The notes beneath the pieces are model-generated. The model had not been told where the DNA came from. It searched no databases and saw only the letters and a program-made list of their open reading frames with translations. Both the position numbers and the translations under genes were made by a program. A DNA stretch of 21,360 nt, taken from positions 1 through 21,360 of the forward strand of contig JAHITH010000057.1 of the NCBI GenBank assembly GCA_018817845.1. The letters are read 5' to 3'. This DNA comes from Patescibacteria group bacterium (lineage in GTDB: Bacteria > Patescibacteriota > Microgenomatia > UBA1400 > MFAQ01). Below are positions 13,278-20,873 of this stretch, one piece after another (within the stretch, counting starts at the first letter, position 1; every line of letters starts with the position of its first letter).

Positions 13278-14011
13278 AAAGTAAATTGGTTGAAAAAAAA
13301 CGATTGAGTGAGGATTATTGGTGGTTTGAGTTAGAGTTTATTAAGGAATTTAATTTTAAAGCAGGTCAGTATGTGAGTGTGAAGGTGAATGAGGCAGGGA
13401 AGAGGCGGGCGTATTCGATTGCTAGTGTTCCTGGAGGTAAAAAAATTGGTTTGTTGGTGAATGTGTCGCCTGGCGGGGTGGGGAGTAAGTTTTTTGAAAA
13501 CCTGAAGGTGGGAGAGGAGATAGAGGTGTTGGGGCCGTTGGGGAGGTTTGTGGTAAAGACAGGTTCCACATTTGACGGATTCCACCTCGGAGGAGTCCGC
13601 GTAGGAACGCAGCCACCGTCCGAGGAGAAATCCTTAATATTTGTGGGGACGGGGAGCGGGATTGCACCATTAAAATCAATGATAGAGGATGTGTTACCAA
13701 ATAGAGTGAACGATCGTTCAGTTTATTTGGTGTGGGGGATGAGGTATGAGAAGGATCTGTTTTGGCAAAAAGAGTTTGAGGAGCTAGAGAGGAAGTATAA
13801 GAATTTTAAATTTATTTTGACCTTGTCTAAACCGAGTGTCAGTTGGCAAGGAAGAAGGGGTAGGGTGACAGATGTGTTAAAGGAAATGAAGATTTTGAAA
13901 GGTGCTGAGTTTTATTTGTGTGGTAGTAGTGTGATGGTGGAGGATTGCCAAAAAATTTTAGTTGGTAAAGGTGTGAATGAAGAAAAAATTCATTTTGAAA
14001 AATATGGCTAG
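13274..14011 (+). CDS. FAD/NAD(P)-binding ferredoxin-reductase-like protein
   Basis: A 245-residue protein of the ferredoxin-NADP reductase fold. GQYVSVKV and RRAYSIAS (45-51) bind FAD, SPGGVGSKFF and LGPLGRF complete the flavin domain, and FVGTGSGIAPLKSM (about 123-136) binds the nicotinamide nucleotide. The ending includes FYLCGSS. It overlaps sufS by 4 nt and is probably part of the suf operon, supplying electrons, possibly for cluster assembly (inference). Residues 96-120 (TGSTF.. to EEKS) are an extra GC-rich loop between the two domains and correspond to a palindromic insertion. Confidence 0.87.
   Translation: MKSKLVEKKRLSEDYWWFELEFIKEFNFKAGQYVSVKVNEAGKRRAYSIASVPGGKKIGLLVNVSPGGVGSKFFENLKVGEEIEVLGPLGRFVVKTGSTFDGFHLGGVRVGTQPPSEEKSLIFVGTGSGIAPLKSMIEDVLPNRVNDRSVYLVWGMRYEKDLFWQKEFEELERKYKNFKFILTLSKPSVSWQGRRGRVTDVLKEMKILKGAEFYLCGSSVMVEDCQKILVGKGVNEEKIHFEKYG
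13562..13633 (+). mobile_element. In-frame palindromic insertion in the reductase gene (copy 1)
   Basis: A GC-rich stretch inside an AT-rich gene. GGATTCCACCTCGGA (13577-13591) and TCCGAGGAGAAATCC (13619-13633) are inverted repeats matching at 13 of 15 positions, and a related GGTTCCACATTTGA (13562-13575) lies upstream. The right arm shares TCCGA-N-GAGAAA with copy 2 at 14369-14420, and the left arm of copy 2 matches 13562-13575. The extra protein segment falls in the linker between the flavin and nicotinamide domains, where an insertion is tolerated. Confidence 0.65.
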
Positions 14012-14012
14012 A

Positions 14013-14035
14013 TTTGAAGGTTGCGTTCCTTCAAA
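14013..14035 (+). terminator. Stem-loop just after the suf operon
   Basis: TTTGAAGG (14013-14020) and CCTTCAAA (14028-14035) form a perfect 8-bp stem with a 7-nt loop, beginning 1 nt after the reductase stop. No U-run follows (the next bases are GGGGG), so it may protect the mRNA end or weakly terminate. The rest of the gap to 14198 is AT-rich, with only short T-runs, and shows nothing I can assign. Confidence 0.4.
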
Positions 14036-14198
14036 GGGGGTTGAATTAGTGCAGATTTTTTAGCGAGATGAGAAGTTTACCCTTACCTTTTTTTAGTTGA
14101 AGTTGACTTCTTTTCAGATTAATCCACACTAGTCTTTCTTTCAGTTTTTGTAACTTTGATCCTAACATTTTTATACTCATGCTTTGATTGTACAGTTT

Positions 14199-14213
14199 TG
14201 ATATGATGGAGAG
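14199..14213 (+). promoter_or_regulatory. Extended -10 promoter of the DsbA-like gene
   Basis: TG (14199-14200), one base, then TATGAT (14202-14207, 5 of 6) form an extended -10 element. The ATG at 14214 is 6 nt further. The intervening GGAGAG looks like a ribosome-binding site but touches the ATG, so it cannot act at normal spacing. A leaderless start is likely. Confidence 0.55.
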
Positions 14214-14897
14214 ATGAGTAATTGGAAAATGTTTTTAGGTGTGGGGTTGGGGAGCTTGGTTTTAGTGGGAGTAATGGTTTGGGGATTGACAAAGATGGGT
14301 GGAGAACAAGGTGGGTTGAATGTAGAGGTTGAAAAACTAGTTGATGGGGCTGGTTGGATAAAAGAGACATGTTCCACATCTGAACAGACCCCTTCGGGCT
14401 CAGTATCCGATGAGAAACATTGCGATTATAAGGTGACGGTGGTGGAGTTTTCTTGTTTGCAGTGCCCAGCCTGTAAGCAGTCTAAGTATGTGTATGAAGA
14501 ACTTAAAAGTATGGAAGGAGTAAGGTATGTTTTTAGACACTTGCCTTTGTTGGCGATTCATAAAAATGCTTGGGTGGCAGCTAAGGCAGCGGTGGCGGCA
14601 AAGGAAATGGGTAAGGGTTGGGAGATGATGGATCTTTTGTTTGAAAAACAAGAAGACTGGGCAGAGAGTAATGATTTTGACGAAAAAGTAATTGAGTATG
14701 TAAAAGAACTAGGGCTAGACGAAGTGGAGTTTATTGCTTTTTATAAAGGAGAAAATATTGAGAATCAAATTGTTTTGGACAATGCCTTGGTGGCTGAGTT
14801 GAAGCTTGGTGGAACACCCACCTTTTTTGTTGAAGGAGAGCAAGTGGCAGCAAGCTTTGTATTAACAAAAGTTAATGAAATACTGGAAAATAAATAG
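14214..14897 (+). CDS. Membrane-anchored DsbA-like thiol oxidoreductase
   Basis: A 227-residue protein with an N-terminal membrane anchor (about 6-26) and a thioredoxin-fold domain outside the membrane. VTVVEFSCLQCPACKQSKY has the active site C84-P-A-C87, with another cysteine at C81. The cis-proline loop is GGTPTFFVEGE (about 200-210), and a helical insertion fills the middle. It should oxidise or isomerise disulfides of exported proteins. Residues about 52-69, STSEQ.. to DEKH, interrupt the family just before the first strand and correspond to palindromic copy 2. The ATG immediately after its stop starts the CcdA-like partner. Confidence 0.9.
   Translation: MSNWKMFLGVGLGSLVLVGVMVWGLTKMGGEQGGLNVEVEKLVDGAGWIKETCSTSEQTPSGSVSDEKHCDYKVTVVEFSCLQCPACKQSKYVYEELKSMEGVRYVFRHLPLLAIHKNAWVAAKAAVAAKEMGKGWEMMDLLFEKQEDWAESNDFDEKVIEYVKELGLDEVEFIAFYKGENIENQIVLDNALVAELKLGGTPTFFVEGEQVAASFVLTKVNEILENK
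14369..14420 (+). mobile_element. In-frame palindromic insertion in the DsbA-like gene (copy 2)
   Basis: ATGTTCCACATCTGA (14369-14383) and TCCGATGAGAAACAT (14406-14420) are inverted repeats with 12 of 15 positions pairing. Between them is a C-rich loop with a UUCG-like turn. The arms match copy 1 (TTCCAC-N-TC-N-GA and TCCGA-N-GAGAAA), and the variable outer bases differ in a paired way (ATG/CAT here, GGA/TCC there). The reading frame is the same in both copies, giving S-T-x-(D/E) and S-(D/E)-E-K. Confidence 0.65.
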
Positions 14898-15566
14898 ATG
14901 GAGTTTATAGGATATTTGGTAACGGTGACAGGTTTGATGAATGGTTTAAACCCCTGTGCTTTGGGATTAATGATGACTTTTTTGGGGTACTTAATGGTGT
15001 TTGGTGGTAAGAAAAATAAAGATAAAAGCGTGTTGGTTTTGGGTAGTCTTTATCTGTTTGGGGTAGTAATTACTTATTTATTACTGGGACTGGTGTTTTA
15101 TAAATTGGCATATGGATTGCAGCGAAGTGTTTGGGTGGGGGCGGTTAAGTATGTTTTGGCAAGCATTGTTTTTGTTTTTGGCTTGGTGCAGATTTTTGGC
15201 ATTGAGTTATCGATGCCAAAAAAATTAAGTGTGTGGTTTGGTAGTTTGATGAAAAAGTTAAATGGTCCGATATCGATTTTGGTGGGGGGGTTAACGGCGG
15301 TGATTTCTGCCCCCTGTACCTTGCCTGTTTATGTAGGTACGGCCATGGTGCTTGCAAGATCGGGAATGGAACCCGTAAAGACTTTACTATATTTTATTTA
15401 TTACAACATACTATTTGTATTACCCTTGTTGGTGGTTTTGATTTTGGTATATAAAGGAAAGAGAGTGGTAGAGATGAAGGAGTGGAGTCATAAAAGTGAG
15501 AGAGTGTTGAAGATTGTTGGTGGGGTAGTGCTTTTGTTTTTAAGTTGGTTTATTTTTTCCAGTTGA
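14898..15566 (+). CDS. CcdA/DsbD-like membrane electron carrier
   Basis: A 222-residue protein with six hydrophobic segments. The two redox cysteines of the family are in NPCAL (C20) in the first helix and APCTLPVY (C140) in the fourth. Such proteins carry electrons from cytoplasmic thioredoxin across the membrane to extracytoplasmic thiol proteins. The ATG lies immediately after the stop of the DsbA-like gene, so the two form an operon and likely a functional pair. The charged stretch near residue 40 (GGKKNKDK) is cytoplasmic by the positive-inside rule. The 34-nt gap to csoR holds a separate promoter. Confidence 0.9.
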   Translation: MEFIGYLVTVTGLMNGLNPCALGLMMTFLGYLMVFGGKKNKDKSVLVLGSLYLFGVVITYLLLGLVFYKLAYGLQRSVWVGAVKYVLASIVFVFGLVQIFGIELSMPKKLSVWFGSLMKKLNGPISILVGGLTAVISAPCTLPVYVGTAMVLARSGMEPVKTLLYFIYYNILFVLPLLVVLILVYKGKRVVEMKEWSHKSERVLKIVGGVVLLFLSWFIFSS

Positions 15567-15602
15567 TAGAAGTACTGATACCTGTATACTAGGTGTAGGT
15601 AT
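15563..15602 (+). promoter_or_regulatory. CsoR-type promoter and operator
   Basis: TTGATA (15563-15568) and TATACT (15585-15590) are separated by 16 nt. ATACCT (15578-15583) and AGGTAT (15597-15602) are inverted repeats around the -10 box and start, with a further AGGT at 15591-15594. TACC/GGTA symmetry is typical of CsoR operators. A copper-free CsoR would block this promoter and copper would release it. Confidence 0.65.
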
Positions 15603-15879
15603 GATAAAAAACGATAGACAAAACATTTCTATTACTTTAAAAAAAGCTGATAGCTTGCTTACCAAGATTCAAAGAATGGTGGATGAAGACAAATATTGCA
15701 TTGATATTATTCAACAAAATTTGGCCGTAATTGGGTTGTTGAAGTCTGCAAATATTAGCTTGCTTGGGAAACATCTTAACGGTTGTGTGAAAGATGCGAT
15801 TAAGGCAAAAGATGCTAAGCGGGTTGATGAGATAATGGATGAGCTGTTGAAGATTATAAAAACTGCACAAAATAAATAG
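15601..15879 (+). CDS. csoR: CsoR-family copper-sensing repressor
   Basis: A 92-residue all-helical protein of the CsoR/RcnR (DUF156) family. The copper ligands are C33 (in DKYCIDII), H58 and C62 (in GKHLNGC), which is the C-H-x3-C pattern of CsoR. Copper(I) binding releases the tetramer from DNA. It begins 10 nt after a -10 box and its start lies in the likely operator. It is followed after 3 nt by the HMA-fusion gene and then copA, so it should control copper efflux in response to copper(I). Confidence 0.93.
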   Translation: MIKNDRQNISITLKKADSLLTKIQRMVDEDKYCIDIIQQNLAVIGLLKSANISLLGKHLNGCVKDAIKAKDAKRVDEIMDELLKIIKTAQNK

Positions 15880-15882
15880 GCC

Positions 15883-17229
15883 ATGAGAAAGAAAACTGTT
15901 TATGTTTCTGGTATGCACTGCACTAGCTGTGAGATATTGTTAGAGAAAAAAATAAAAGAAGTAAAAGGAGTAGTTTCTTGCCAAGCACATCATAAGAATG
16001 GTAGCGTGGAGGTTGAAGTTGAGGGTAAGTTTCCGTATGGTCAGATAAAAAAAGCAGTACAGAATTGTGATTACGAGTTGGTAGACAAGGCCTTAATAAA
16101 GCGATCAGGGAAACGCAATAGCCGGGCAGATTATTACGAAATTGCAGTTCTTTTTGGACTGTTTGCCTCTTTAGGTTATATTCTTTTTAAGTTAGAGTTG
16201 GCTAGGTTTATTCCTAGCTTGGGTAGTAAGACCGGTTTGCTAACGGTTTTCTTGATTGGGGTGATTGCCTCTGTTTCTAGTTGCTTGGCTTTGGTTGGTG
16301 GAATTGTTGCAAGCTTGGGGGGTGGAAAATCTGATAATGAGGGTGATCAAGACCGGTTGTTTCATCGTATTTTGCCTCAGATTTACTTTCATTTGGGTAG
16401 AGTTGCTAGCTTTGTGATATTGGGAGGTGTTTTGGGCTTGGTGGGAAGCAAGATTAATTATTCTTTTACCTTTGCCGGGTACTTAACGATATTGGTAAGT
16501 GTAATTATGCTTTATATTGGCCTGCAGATACTGAACATGACTCCAAGTATTACTAAGTTGGGATTTCATTTACCTAAAGGAGTTTATAACAAGATTGATA
16601 AGTTGCAGGAAAACAGTAACCCGTTGACGCCTTCGATTATTGGTGCTTTAACATTTTTCCTGCCTTGTGGTTTTACTCAGTCGGCGCAGGTGATTGCTAT
16701 GGCTTCTGGTGATTTCCTCTCTGGTGCTGCAATTATGGGTATTTTTGCCTTGGGTACGTTGCCTGTTTTGTCTTCGGTGGGAATTGGTTCGGTGATGGCA
16801 AGAAAAAGTAAGTTTGCTATTTTTCATAAAGTGGCCGGTGTTTGGGTGGTGCTTTTTGCCCTTTATTCTTTTAATTCTGGTTTGGTTTTGGCTGGATTTA
16901 CCTCTCCCTTATCGTATTTGGGATCTACTAATAAGTTGGGAACTGCTGGAGTTGTGAAAGATGTTCAAGTGATAAAAATGGATGTTGATTACAGCTTTAA
17001 ACCAACAAAGTTTAAGATTAAAAAAGGTGTTCCGGTGCGTTGGGAGATTAATGGGATAAATATTTCTGGTTGTACTGATGAAGTGATTATTCCCAAACTG
17101 GGTATTTCTAGTGGCAAGCTAAAAAAAGGTTTAAATGTGGTTGAGTTTACCGCAACAAAAGAGGGGGTTTTGCCATTTTCTTGTTGGATGGGAATGGTTG
17201 GTGGTCAGTTTATTGTGACAGATGATTAG
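15883..17229 (+). CDS. HMA / DsbD-like membrane / cupredoxin fusion protein
   Basis: A 448-residue three-part protein. Residues 1-70 are a heavy-metal-associated domain with GMHCTSC (C13, C16). About 85-340 form six hydrophobic segments resembling the sulfite exporter TauE/SafE (DsbD_2) family, with FLPCGFTQSA (C262) and an SSCLALVGG motif in the first helix pair. About 360-448 is a cupredoxin, with C397 in NISGCTDEV and C434, M438 in FSCWMGMVGG as likely copper ligands. It probably binds copper(I) outside the membrane and hands it to, or takes it from, other carriers. It sits between csoR and copA; the 16-nt gap to copA carries a TATAAT. Confidence 0.9.
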   Translation: MRKKTVYVSGMHCTSCEILLEKKIKEVKGVVSCQAHHKNGSVEVEVEGKFPYGQIKKAVQNCDYELVDKALIKRSGKRNSRADYYEIAVLFGLFASLGYILFKLELARFIPSLGSKTGLLTVFLIGVIASVSSCLALVGGIVASLGGGKSDNEGDQDRLFHRILPQIYFHLGRVASFVILGGVLGLVGSKINYSFTFAGYLTILVSVIMLYIGLQILNMTPSITKLGFHLPKGVYNKIDKLQENSNPLTPSIIGALTFFLPCGFTQSAQVIAMASGDFLSGAAIMGIFALGTLPVLSSVGIGSVMARKSKFAIFHKVAGVWVVLFALYSFNSGLVLAGFTSPLSYLGSTNKLGTAGVVKDVQVIKMDVDYSFKPTKFKIKKGVPVRWEINGINISGCTDEVIIPKLGISSGKLKKGLNVVEFTATKEGVLPFSCWMGMVGGQFIVTDD

Positions 17230-17233
17230 TGAG

Positions 17234-17239
17234 TATAAT
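17234..17239 (+). promoter_or_regulatory. -10 box before copA
   Basis: A perfect TATAAT ends 6 nt before the copA ATG at 17246. A possible -35 of TTGTGA (17213-17218) is 15 nt upstream. The gene could thus be transcribed alone as a leaderless mRNA as well as by read-through from csoR. Confidence 0.55.
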
Positions 17240-17245
17240 TAGTAT

Positions 17246-19411
17246 ATGGAAAAAATTGTTTTAAATATTACGGGCATGACCTGTGCTTCTTGCAGTAGCG
17301 TGATTCAAAAGAACTTGCGTGACGCCAAGGGTATTATTTTGGCAAATGTGAATATTGCCACGGAGAGGGCACAGATAGAGTTTGACCCTAAAAAGATTAC
17401 CAAAGAGGAGATTGTGGGGATAATTAAAAAAACAGGTTATGGAGTGGTTAAAGAAACTAAGTCAGCCCACTCTGTTCATGAAAAGACTGGTAAGTTACGT
17501 AAGATTTTTTTGAGCTCACTTTTTTTTGGCTTGCCTCTTTTTTATATAAGCATGATTGCGGTTGATAAAAATGTTTTAGTTCAGTTGATTTTGACTACGA
17601 TTATTGTGGTGATTAATAGAAATACTTATGTTTCTGGTTTTAAAAAACTTTTGGCACTAGGGCCTAATATGGAAAGCTTGGTGGCTATTGGCACAATGGC
17701 GGCTTATTTATATTCTCTTTTTGTTTTTGTGTTTGGTGTTTTGGATGCAATGGTATATTTTGAGAGTGCTGGTTTGATTCTTGTTTTTGTTTCATTGGGA
17801 ACGTTTTTAGAAGAAAGAGCTAAGGGTAAAACGAGTAAGGCATTAGAGAGTTTAATGGGGCTGCAGCCGATGACGGCCACAGTTGTAGAGGGTAAAAAAG
17901 AAAGACAGATTCCTATTTCCCAAGTTAAAAAGGGTGATGTTTTGGTGGTTAAGCCTGGGGAGAAAATTCCGGTTGACGGAAAAATAATAAGAGGTGAGTC
18001 TACGGTTGATGAAAGTATGATTACGGGTGAAAGTGTACCGGTGTTTAAAAGAAAAGGTGGGGTTGTAATTGGTAGCACAATTAATAAAACGGGGGTGCTA
18101 TATTTTAAGGTAACAGGGGTTGGGGAGGAAACCATGCTTGCCCAGATTGTAAAAATAATGGAAGAGGCGATTGCCTCTAAGGCACCGATTCAACTTTTGG
18201 CTGACAAGGTATCTTTTTACTTTGTACCCAGCGTTATTGGCATTGCCTGTCTTGCCTTGATTGGTTGGATGCTGGCTGGTTATGGTTTCCCCTTTGCGTT
18301 GACGGCCTTTGTGGCGGTGTTGATTATTGCTTGTCCGTGTGCGCTTGGTTTGGCTACTCCAACTGCGGTGATGATGGGTACGGGCTTGGCTGCCAAGCGC
18401 GGTATTTTAATTAAAAGTTCTAAGGCGTTGGAGATGGCACACAAGATTGACACGGTTGTTTTTGATAAAACTGGCACTTTAACTAAAGGAAAACCAGAAG
18501 TAGCCACGGTAGTTGAGTTTGGTATTTTAAGAAAAAAACTTATTGACCTTGCTTACAGTTTGGCCAAAAACTCACACCACCCCGTTTCTAGAGCAATAGT
18601 TGATTTGGGTGTAAGCAAAAAAAATGTTTCAATTAGTCTTGTTGGGGTTAAAGAAATTCAAGGTTGTGGGATAGAAGCAAGGTTAAAAATAAGCAATACT
18701 AGAGTTCTTTTGGGGAATGAGAAGTTGATGATTTTAATGGGTGTGCCAATACTTGATAAAGCACAAGAAACCATAGATAGCTTAGCTAATAAGGGACAAA
18801 CGCCTTTGATTGTGGTTGAAGGAAAAGATATTGTTGGAGTTTTTGGGGTGATGGATCAGATTAAAATTAACTCAAAAGAGGCGGTTTTGGCTCTGCAAAA
18901 TATGGGTAAGGAGATAATGCTGATTACTGGGGACAAGAAAGCGGTGGGAGAAACCGTGGGGAGAGAGTTGGGAATAAAAACAGTGCTGGCTGAAGTCCTT
19001 CCGCAAGATAAGTCTGCCAAGATAAAGGAGTTGCAGGAAATGGGAAGAGTGGTAGTTATGGTTGGAGACGGTATTAATGACGCACCGGCGTTGGCACAGG
19101 CTGATTTGGGAATTGCGCTTGGTTCTGGCACGGATGTTGCTTTAGAGGCGGGTGAGATTGTTTTGGTGAAAGATGATCTCTTAGATGTTATTGAGGCCAT
19201 AAAGATCTCGAGCTATACCTTGAAAAAAATTAAGCAGAATTTGTTTTGGGCGTTTTTCTATAATACTGCTGGTATTCCAATTGCGGCTGGTCTTCTTTAC
19301 CCCATGCTTGGTTTTTTGCTTAACCCGATGATTGCTGCCTTGGCAATGTCTTTTTCTTCTGTTAGTGTGGTTTCTAACTCTCTTTCTATGAGGTTTTATA
19401 AAACCAAATAG
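17246..19411 (+). CDS. copA: Copper(I)-exporting P1B-type ATPase
   Basis: A 721-residue P-type ATPase. Residues 1-70 form one HMA domain with GMTCASC (C13, C16). The actuator loop has TGES (in MITGESVP), the metal helix has [11 protein letters not shown] (C363, C365), DKTGTLTKG has phosphorylated D407, SHHPVSRA contacts nucleotide, and [11 protein letters not shown] (about 606-616) closes the ATP site. FYNTAGIP and [13 protein letters not shown] are the late-helix signatures of copper(I) pumps. It exports copper(I) from the cytoplasm. All family motifs are intact. The gene ends 34 nt before a small membrane protein. Confidence 0.97.
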   Translation: MEKIVLNITGMTCASCSSVIQKNLRDAKGIILANVNIATERAQIEFDPKKITKEEIVGIIKKTGYGVVKETKSAHSVHEKTGKLRKIFLSSLFFGLPLFYISMIAVDKNVLVQLILTTIIVVINRNTYVSGFKKLLALGPNMESLVAIGTMAAYLYSLFVFVFGVLDAMVYFESAGLILVFVSLGTFLEERAKGKTSKALESLMGLQPMTATVVEGKKERQIPISQVKKGDVLVVKPGEKIPVDGKIIRGESTVDESMITGESVPVFKRKGGVVIGSTINKTGVLYFKVTGVGEETMLAQIVKIMEEAIASKAPIQLLADKVSFYFVPSVIGIACLALIGWMLAGYGFPFALTAFVAVLIIACPCALGLATPTAVMMGTGLAAKRGILIKSSKALEMAHKIDTVVFDKTGTLTKGKPEVATVVEFGILRKKLIDLAYSLAKNSHHPVSRAIVDLGVSKKNVSISLVGVKEIQGCGIEARLKISNTRVLLGNEKLMILMGVPILDKAQETIDSLANKGQTPLIVVEGKDIVGVFGVMDQIKINSKEAVLALQNMGKEIMLITGDKKAVGETVGRELGIKTVLAEVLPQDKSAKIKELQEMGRVVVMVGDGINDAPALAQADLGIALGSGTDVALEAGEIVLVKDDLLDVIEAIKISSYTLKKIKQNLFWAFFYNTAGIPIAAGLLYPMLGFLLNPMIAALAMSFSSVSVVSNSLSMRFYKTK

Positions 19412-19451
19412 AACGTTAATGATAAGATGAGAGTAGAAGGGGGTGATGAAA

Positions 19452-19628
19452 ATGAAGAAGAAACAAAGGAGGGATGTGGCTCAGGCCTTGATTTATGGTT
19501 CTGTGGTTGCGGTAACTTTGTCTGTAATTGGCATGTTGGGAACTGATTTGTATTTGGCCAGCACCCAGTGGTTGTTGGTGGGAATTTTACTGGCAATTTG
19601 GGGTATATATTTGCGGATGGTAAAGTAA
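19452..19628 (+). CDS. Small two-helix membrane protein
   Basis: About 58 residues with a positive start (KKKQRRD) and two hydrophobic segments, LIYGSVVAVTLSVIGMLG and WLLVGILLAIWGIYL. AAGGGGG (19437-19443) lies 8 nt before the ATG at 19452, the best-placed ribosome-binding site in this part; in-frame ATG 19446 and GTG 19443 are alternatives. The helix-loop-helix shape with G-x-D near the end of the first helix weakly resembles AtpZ/AtpI-type proteins, but no ATP-synthase genes are nearby, so I give no function. Confidence 0.65.
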   Translation: MKKKQRRDVAQALIYGSVVAVTLSVIGMLGTDLYLASTQWLLVGILLAIWGIYLRMVK

Positions 19629-19668
19629 TACTCTTGACAAAGTAATACTTTTAGTTTAGTATTACTTT
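19622..19668 (+). promoter_or_regulatory. TA module 4 promoter and three-half-site operator
   Basis: AAAGTAATAC occurs at 19622-19631 and 19639-19648, and its reverse complement at 19659-19668. TTGACA (19634-19639) and TAGTAT (19657-19662) are 17 nt apart and are both covered by these sites. The ATG at 19669 begins 6 nt after the -10 box. The perfect 10-bp inverted repeat with a 10-nt spacer is the likely site for the AbrB-type antitoxin; the extra half-site may serve cooperative binding. Confidence 0.8.
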
Positions 19669-19908
19669 ATGATAAAAACAACAACAGTAACTCAGAAAGG
19701 TCAGATAACTTTACCAAAAGCTATGCGTGAGAAAGTAGGGATAGATATTTATGATACTGTGCGTGTACTGGTGGGTAAAAAATATTTAAGAATAGAGCCG
19801 GTGCAAGATATTTTGGATTTGGCTGGTAAATATGTACCAGTAAAAAATAAAGGAATGTCTGCTTTAAAAGCGAGAGAGATGATGGAGAAACACTACACAA
19901 GGATTTAA
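19669..19908 (+). CDS. vapB: AbrB/SpoVT-type antitoxin, module 4
   Basis: A 79-residue protein. Its first half is an AbrB swapped hairpin, TTTVTQKGQITLPKAMREKVGI followed by VRVLVGKKYLRIEPV. The rest, DLAGKYVPVKNKGMSALKAREMMEKHY, resembles the toxin-binding tail of VapB antitoxins. The start ATG is placed 6 nt after a -10 box, within the operator. Relative to module 2 the DNA-binding half is similar but the tail differs, so the two antitoxins are probably specific for their own toxins. Confidence 0.92.
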   Translation: MIKTTTVTQKGQITLPKAMREKVGIDIYDTVRVLVGKKYLRIEPVQDILDLAGKYVPVKNKGMSALKAREMMEKHYTRI

Positions 19909-19911
19909 AAG

Positions 19912-20334
19912 ATGAAAAAGGTGTTTGTGGATACTAATATCTTTTTGGAGACTCTGATTAAGAGAGATAAGAAAGAATACTTACAATGTGTACGTTTATT
20001 TGAGGGTGCCAGAGATAAGAAAATTAAGTTGGTTACGGCCGTGGTGGTGATGGCAGAAGTGGCTTGGACTTTAAAATCTTTTTATGGTTTTTCTAGGCAA
20101 AAAGTTGCCAATGGTTTAGAAAGTATTTATGATTTGCCTGGTTTGTCTATGGTAGATGACTATGATTTATCTGTAGCAATTTCTATGTATAAAAACCATG
20201 GGGTGAAGTTTATAGACGCTTTGGTGGCTTCTATAAAACCCGTTAGAGAGAAAGAGTGGGTGGTGGTGTCTTATGACAAGGATTTTGATAAACTTGGAGT
20301 AGTTAGAAAAGAGCCAAAAGAACTGGTTAAATAA
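19912..20334 (+). CDS. vapC: PIN-domain ribonuclease toxin (VapC-like), module 4
   Basis: A 140-residue PIN domain. The acids are D7 in VFVDTNIFLETL, Glu in VMAEVAWTL (about 49), Asp in VKFIDALVASI (about 100), and Asp in VSYDKDFDKLG (about 119-123). It begins 3 nt after the antitoxin stop (gap AAG) and is co-translated. RNA cleavage specificity cannot be read from the sequence. It ends 4 nt before rpiB, so read-through into the sugar genes is possible. Confidence 0.92.
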   Translation: MKKVFVDTNIFLETLIKRDKKEYLQCVRLFEGARDKKIKLVTAVVVMAEVAWTLKSFYGFSRQKVANGLESIYDLPGLSMVDDYDLSVAISMYKNHGVKFIDALVASIKPVREKEWVVVSYDKDFDKLGVVRKEPKELVK

Positions 20335-20338
20335 AGAT

Positions 20339-20872
20339 ATGAAAATAATACTGGGGGCGGATCATGGTGGGTGGCGGATGAAGGAGGAGATAAAGAGGTG
20401 GTTGAAAAACGAAGGCCATGAGGTGTTAGATAGGGGGGCGTTTGAGAAAGATGATAATGATGATTATGTGGATTTTGCTGTGTTGGTGGCCAAAGAGCTT
20501 GAAAAAAATAGTAAGGCAAAAGGGATTTTATTTTGTAGGAATGGGTTTGGAATGGTAATTGCGGCTAATAGGTTTAGTTGGGTAAGGTGTGGTTTAGGTT
20601 TTGATAAGGGGGCGGTTGAAAGGGGGAGGATGGATGATGATATAAATTGCCTGGCGATTCCGGCTGATTATGTTGATTTGAAAAAGGTAAAAGAAATGAT
20701 AGGGGTGTTTTTGAAAACTAAGTTTAGTGAAGAGGAAAGATATAAGAGGAGATTGGATAAGCTAAGGCATCTGAGTTTGCAGGATGATTTTGATTTTTTT
20801 GAAAAAATAAGAAAATCTGGTAGACAGATTGATGGTGTTTCTTATATTAGAAAAATGCGTGATTCAAGATAA
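20339..20872 (+). CDS. rpiB: Ribose 5-phosphate isomerase B family protein
   Basis: A 177-residue RpiB/LacAB-type sugar isomerase, longer than the usual 145-155. GADHGGWRMKEEIKRWL (about 6-22) and the GILFCRNGFGMVIAANRF segment (about 61-79) correspond to ADHxG and GI-C-G-G-G-M-IAANK in the family; the Cys-Gly pair is here Cys-Arg. GVRCGLGFD fits the strand after it. Converts ribose 5-phosphate and ribulose 5-phosphate in the nonoxidative pentose phosphate pathway. Extra length is a C-terminal charged helix. Followed 1 nt later by rpe. Confidence 0.82.
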   Translation: MKIILGADHGGWRMKEEIKRWLKNEGHEVLDRGAFEKDDNDDYVDFAVLVAKELEKNSKAKGILFCRNGFGMVIAANRFSWVRCGLGFDKGAVERGRMDDDINCLAIPADYVDLKKVKEMIGVFLKTKFSEEERYKRRLDKLRHLSLQDDFDFFEKIRKSGRQIDGVSYIRKMRDSR

Positions 20873-20873
20873 A

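Noticed and set aside
13562..13633. Assembly error or chimera in the reductase gene
   Set aside because: The GC-rich segment keeps the frame and has a sister copy in another gene, which an assembly error would not produce.
14013..14213. tRNA or small RNA gene in the largest intergenic gap
   Set aside because: No cloverleaf, no CCA end and no compact fold beyond one 8-bp stem-loop; only a promoter is supported.
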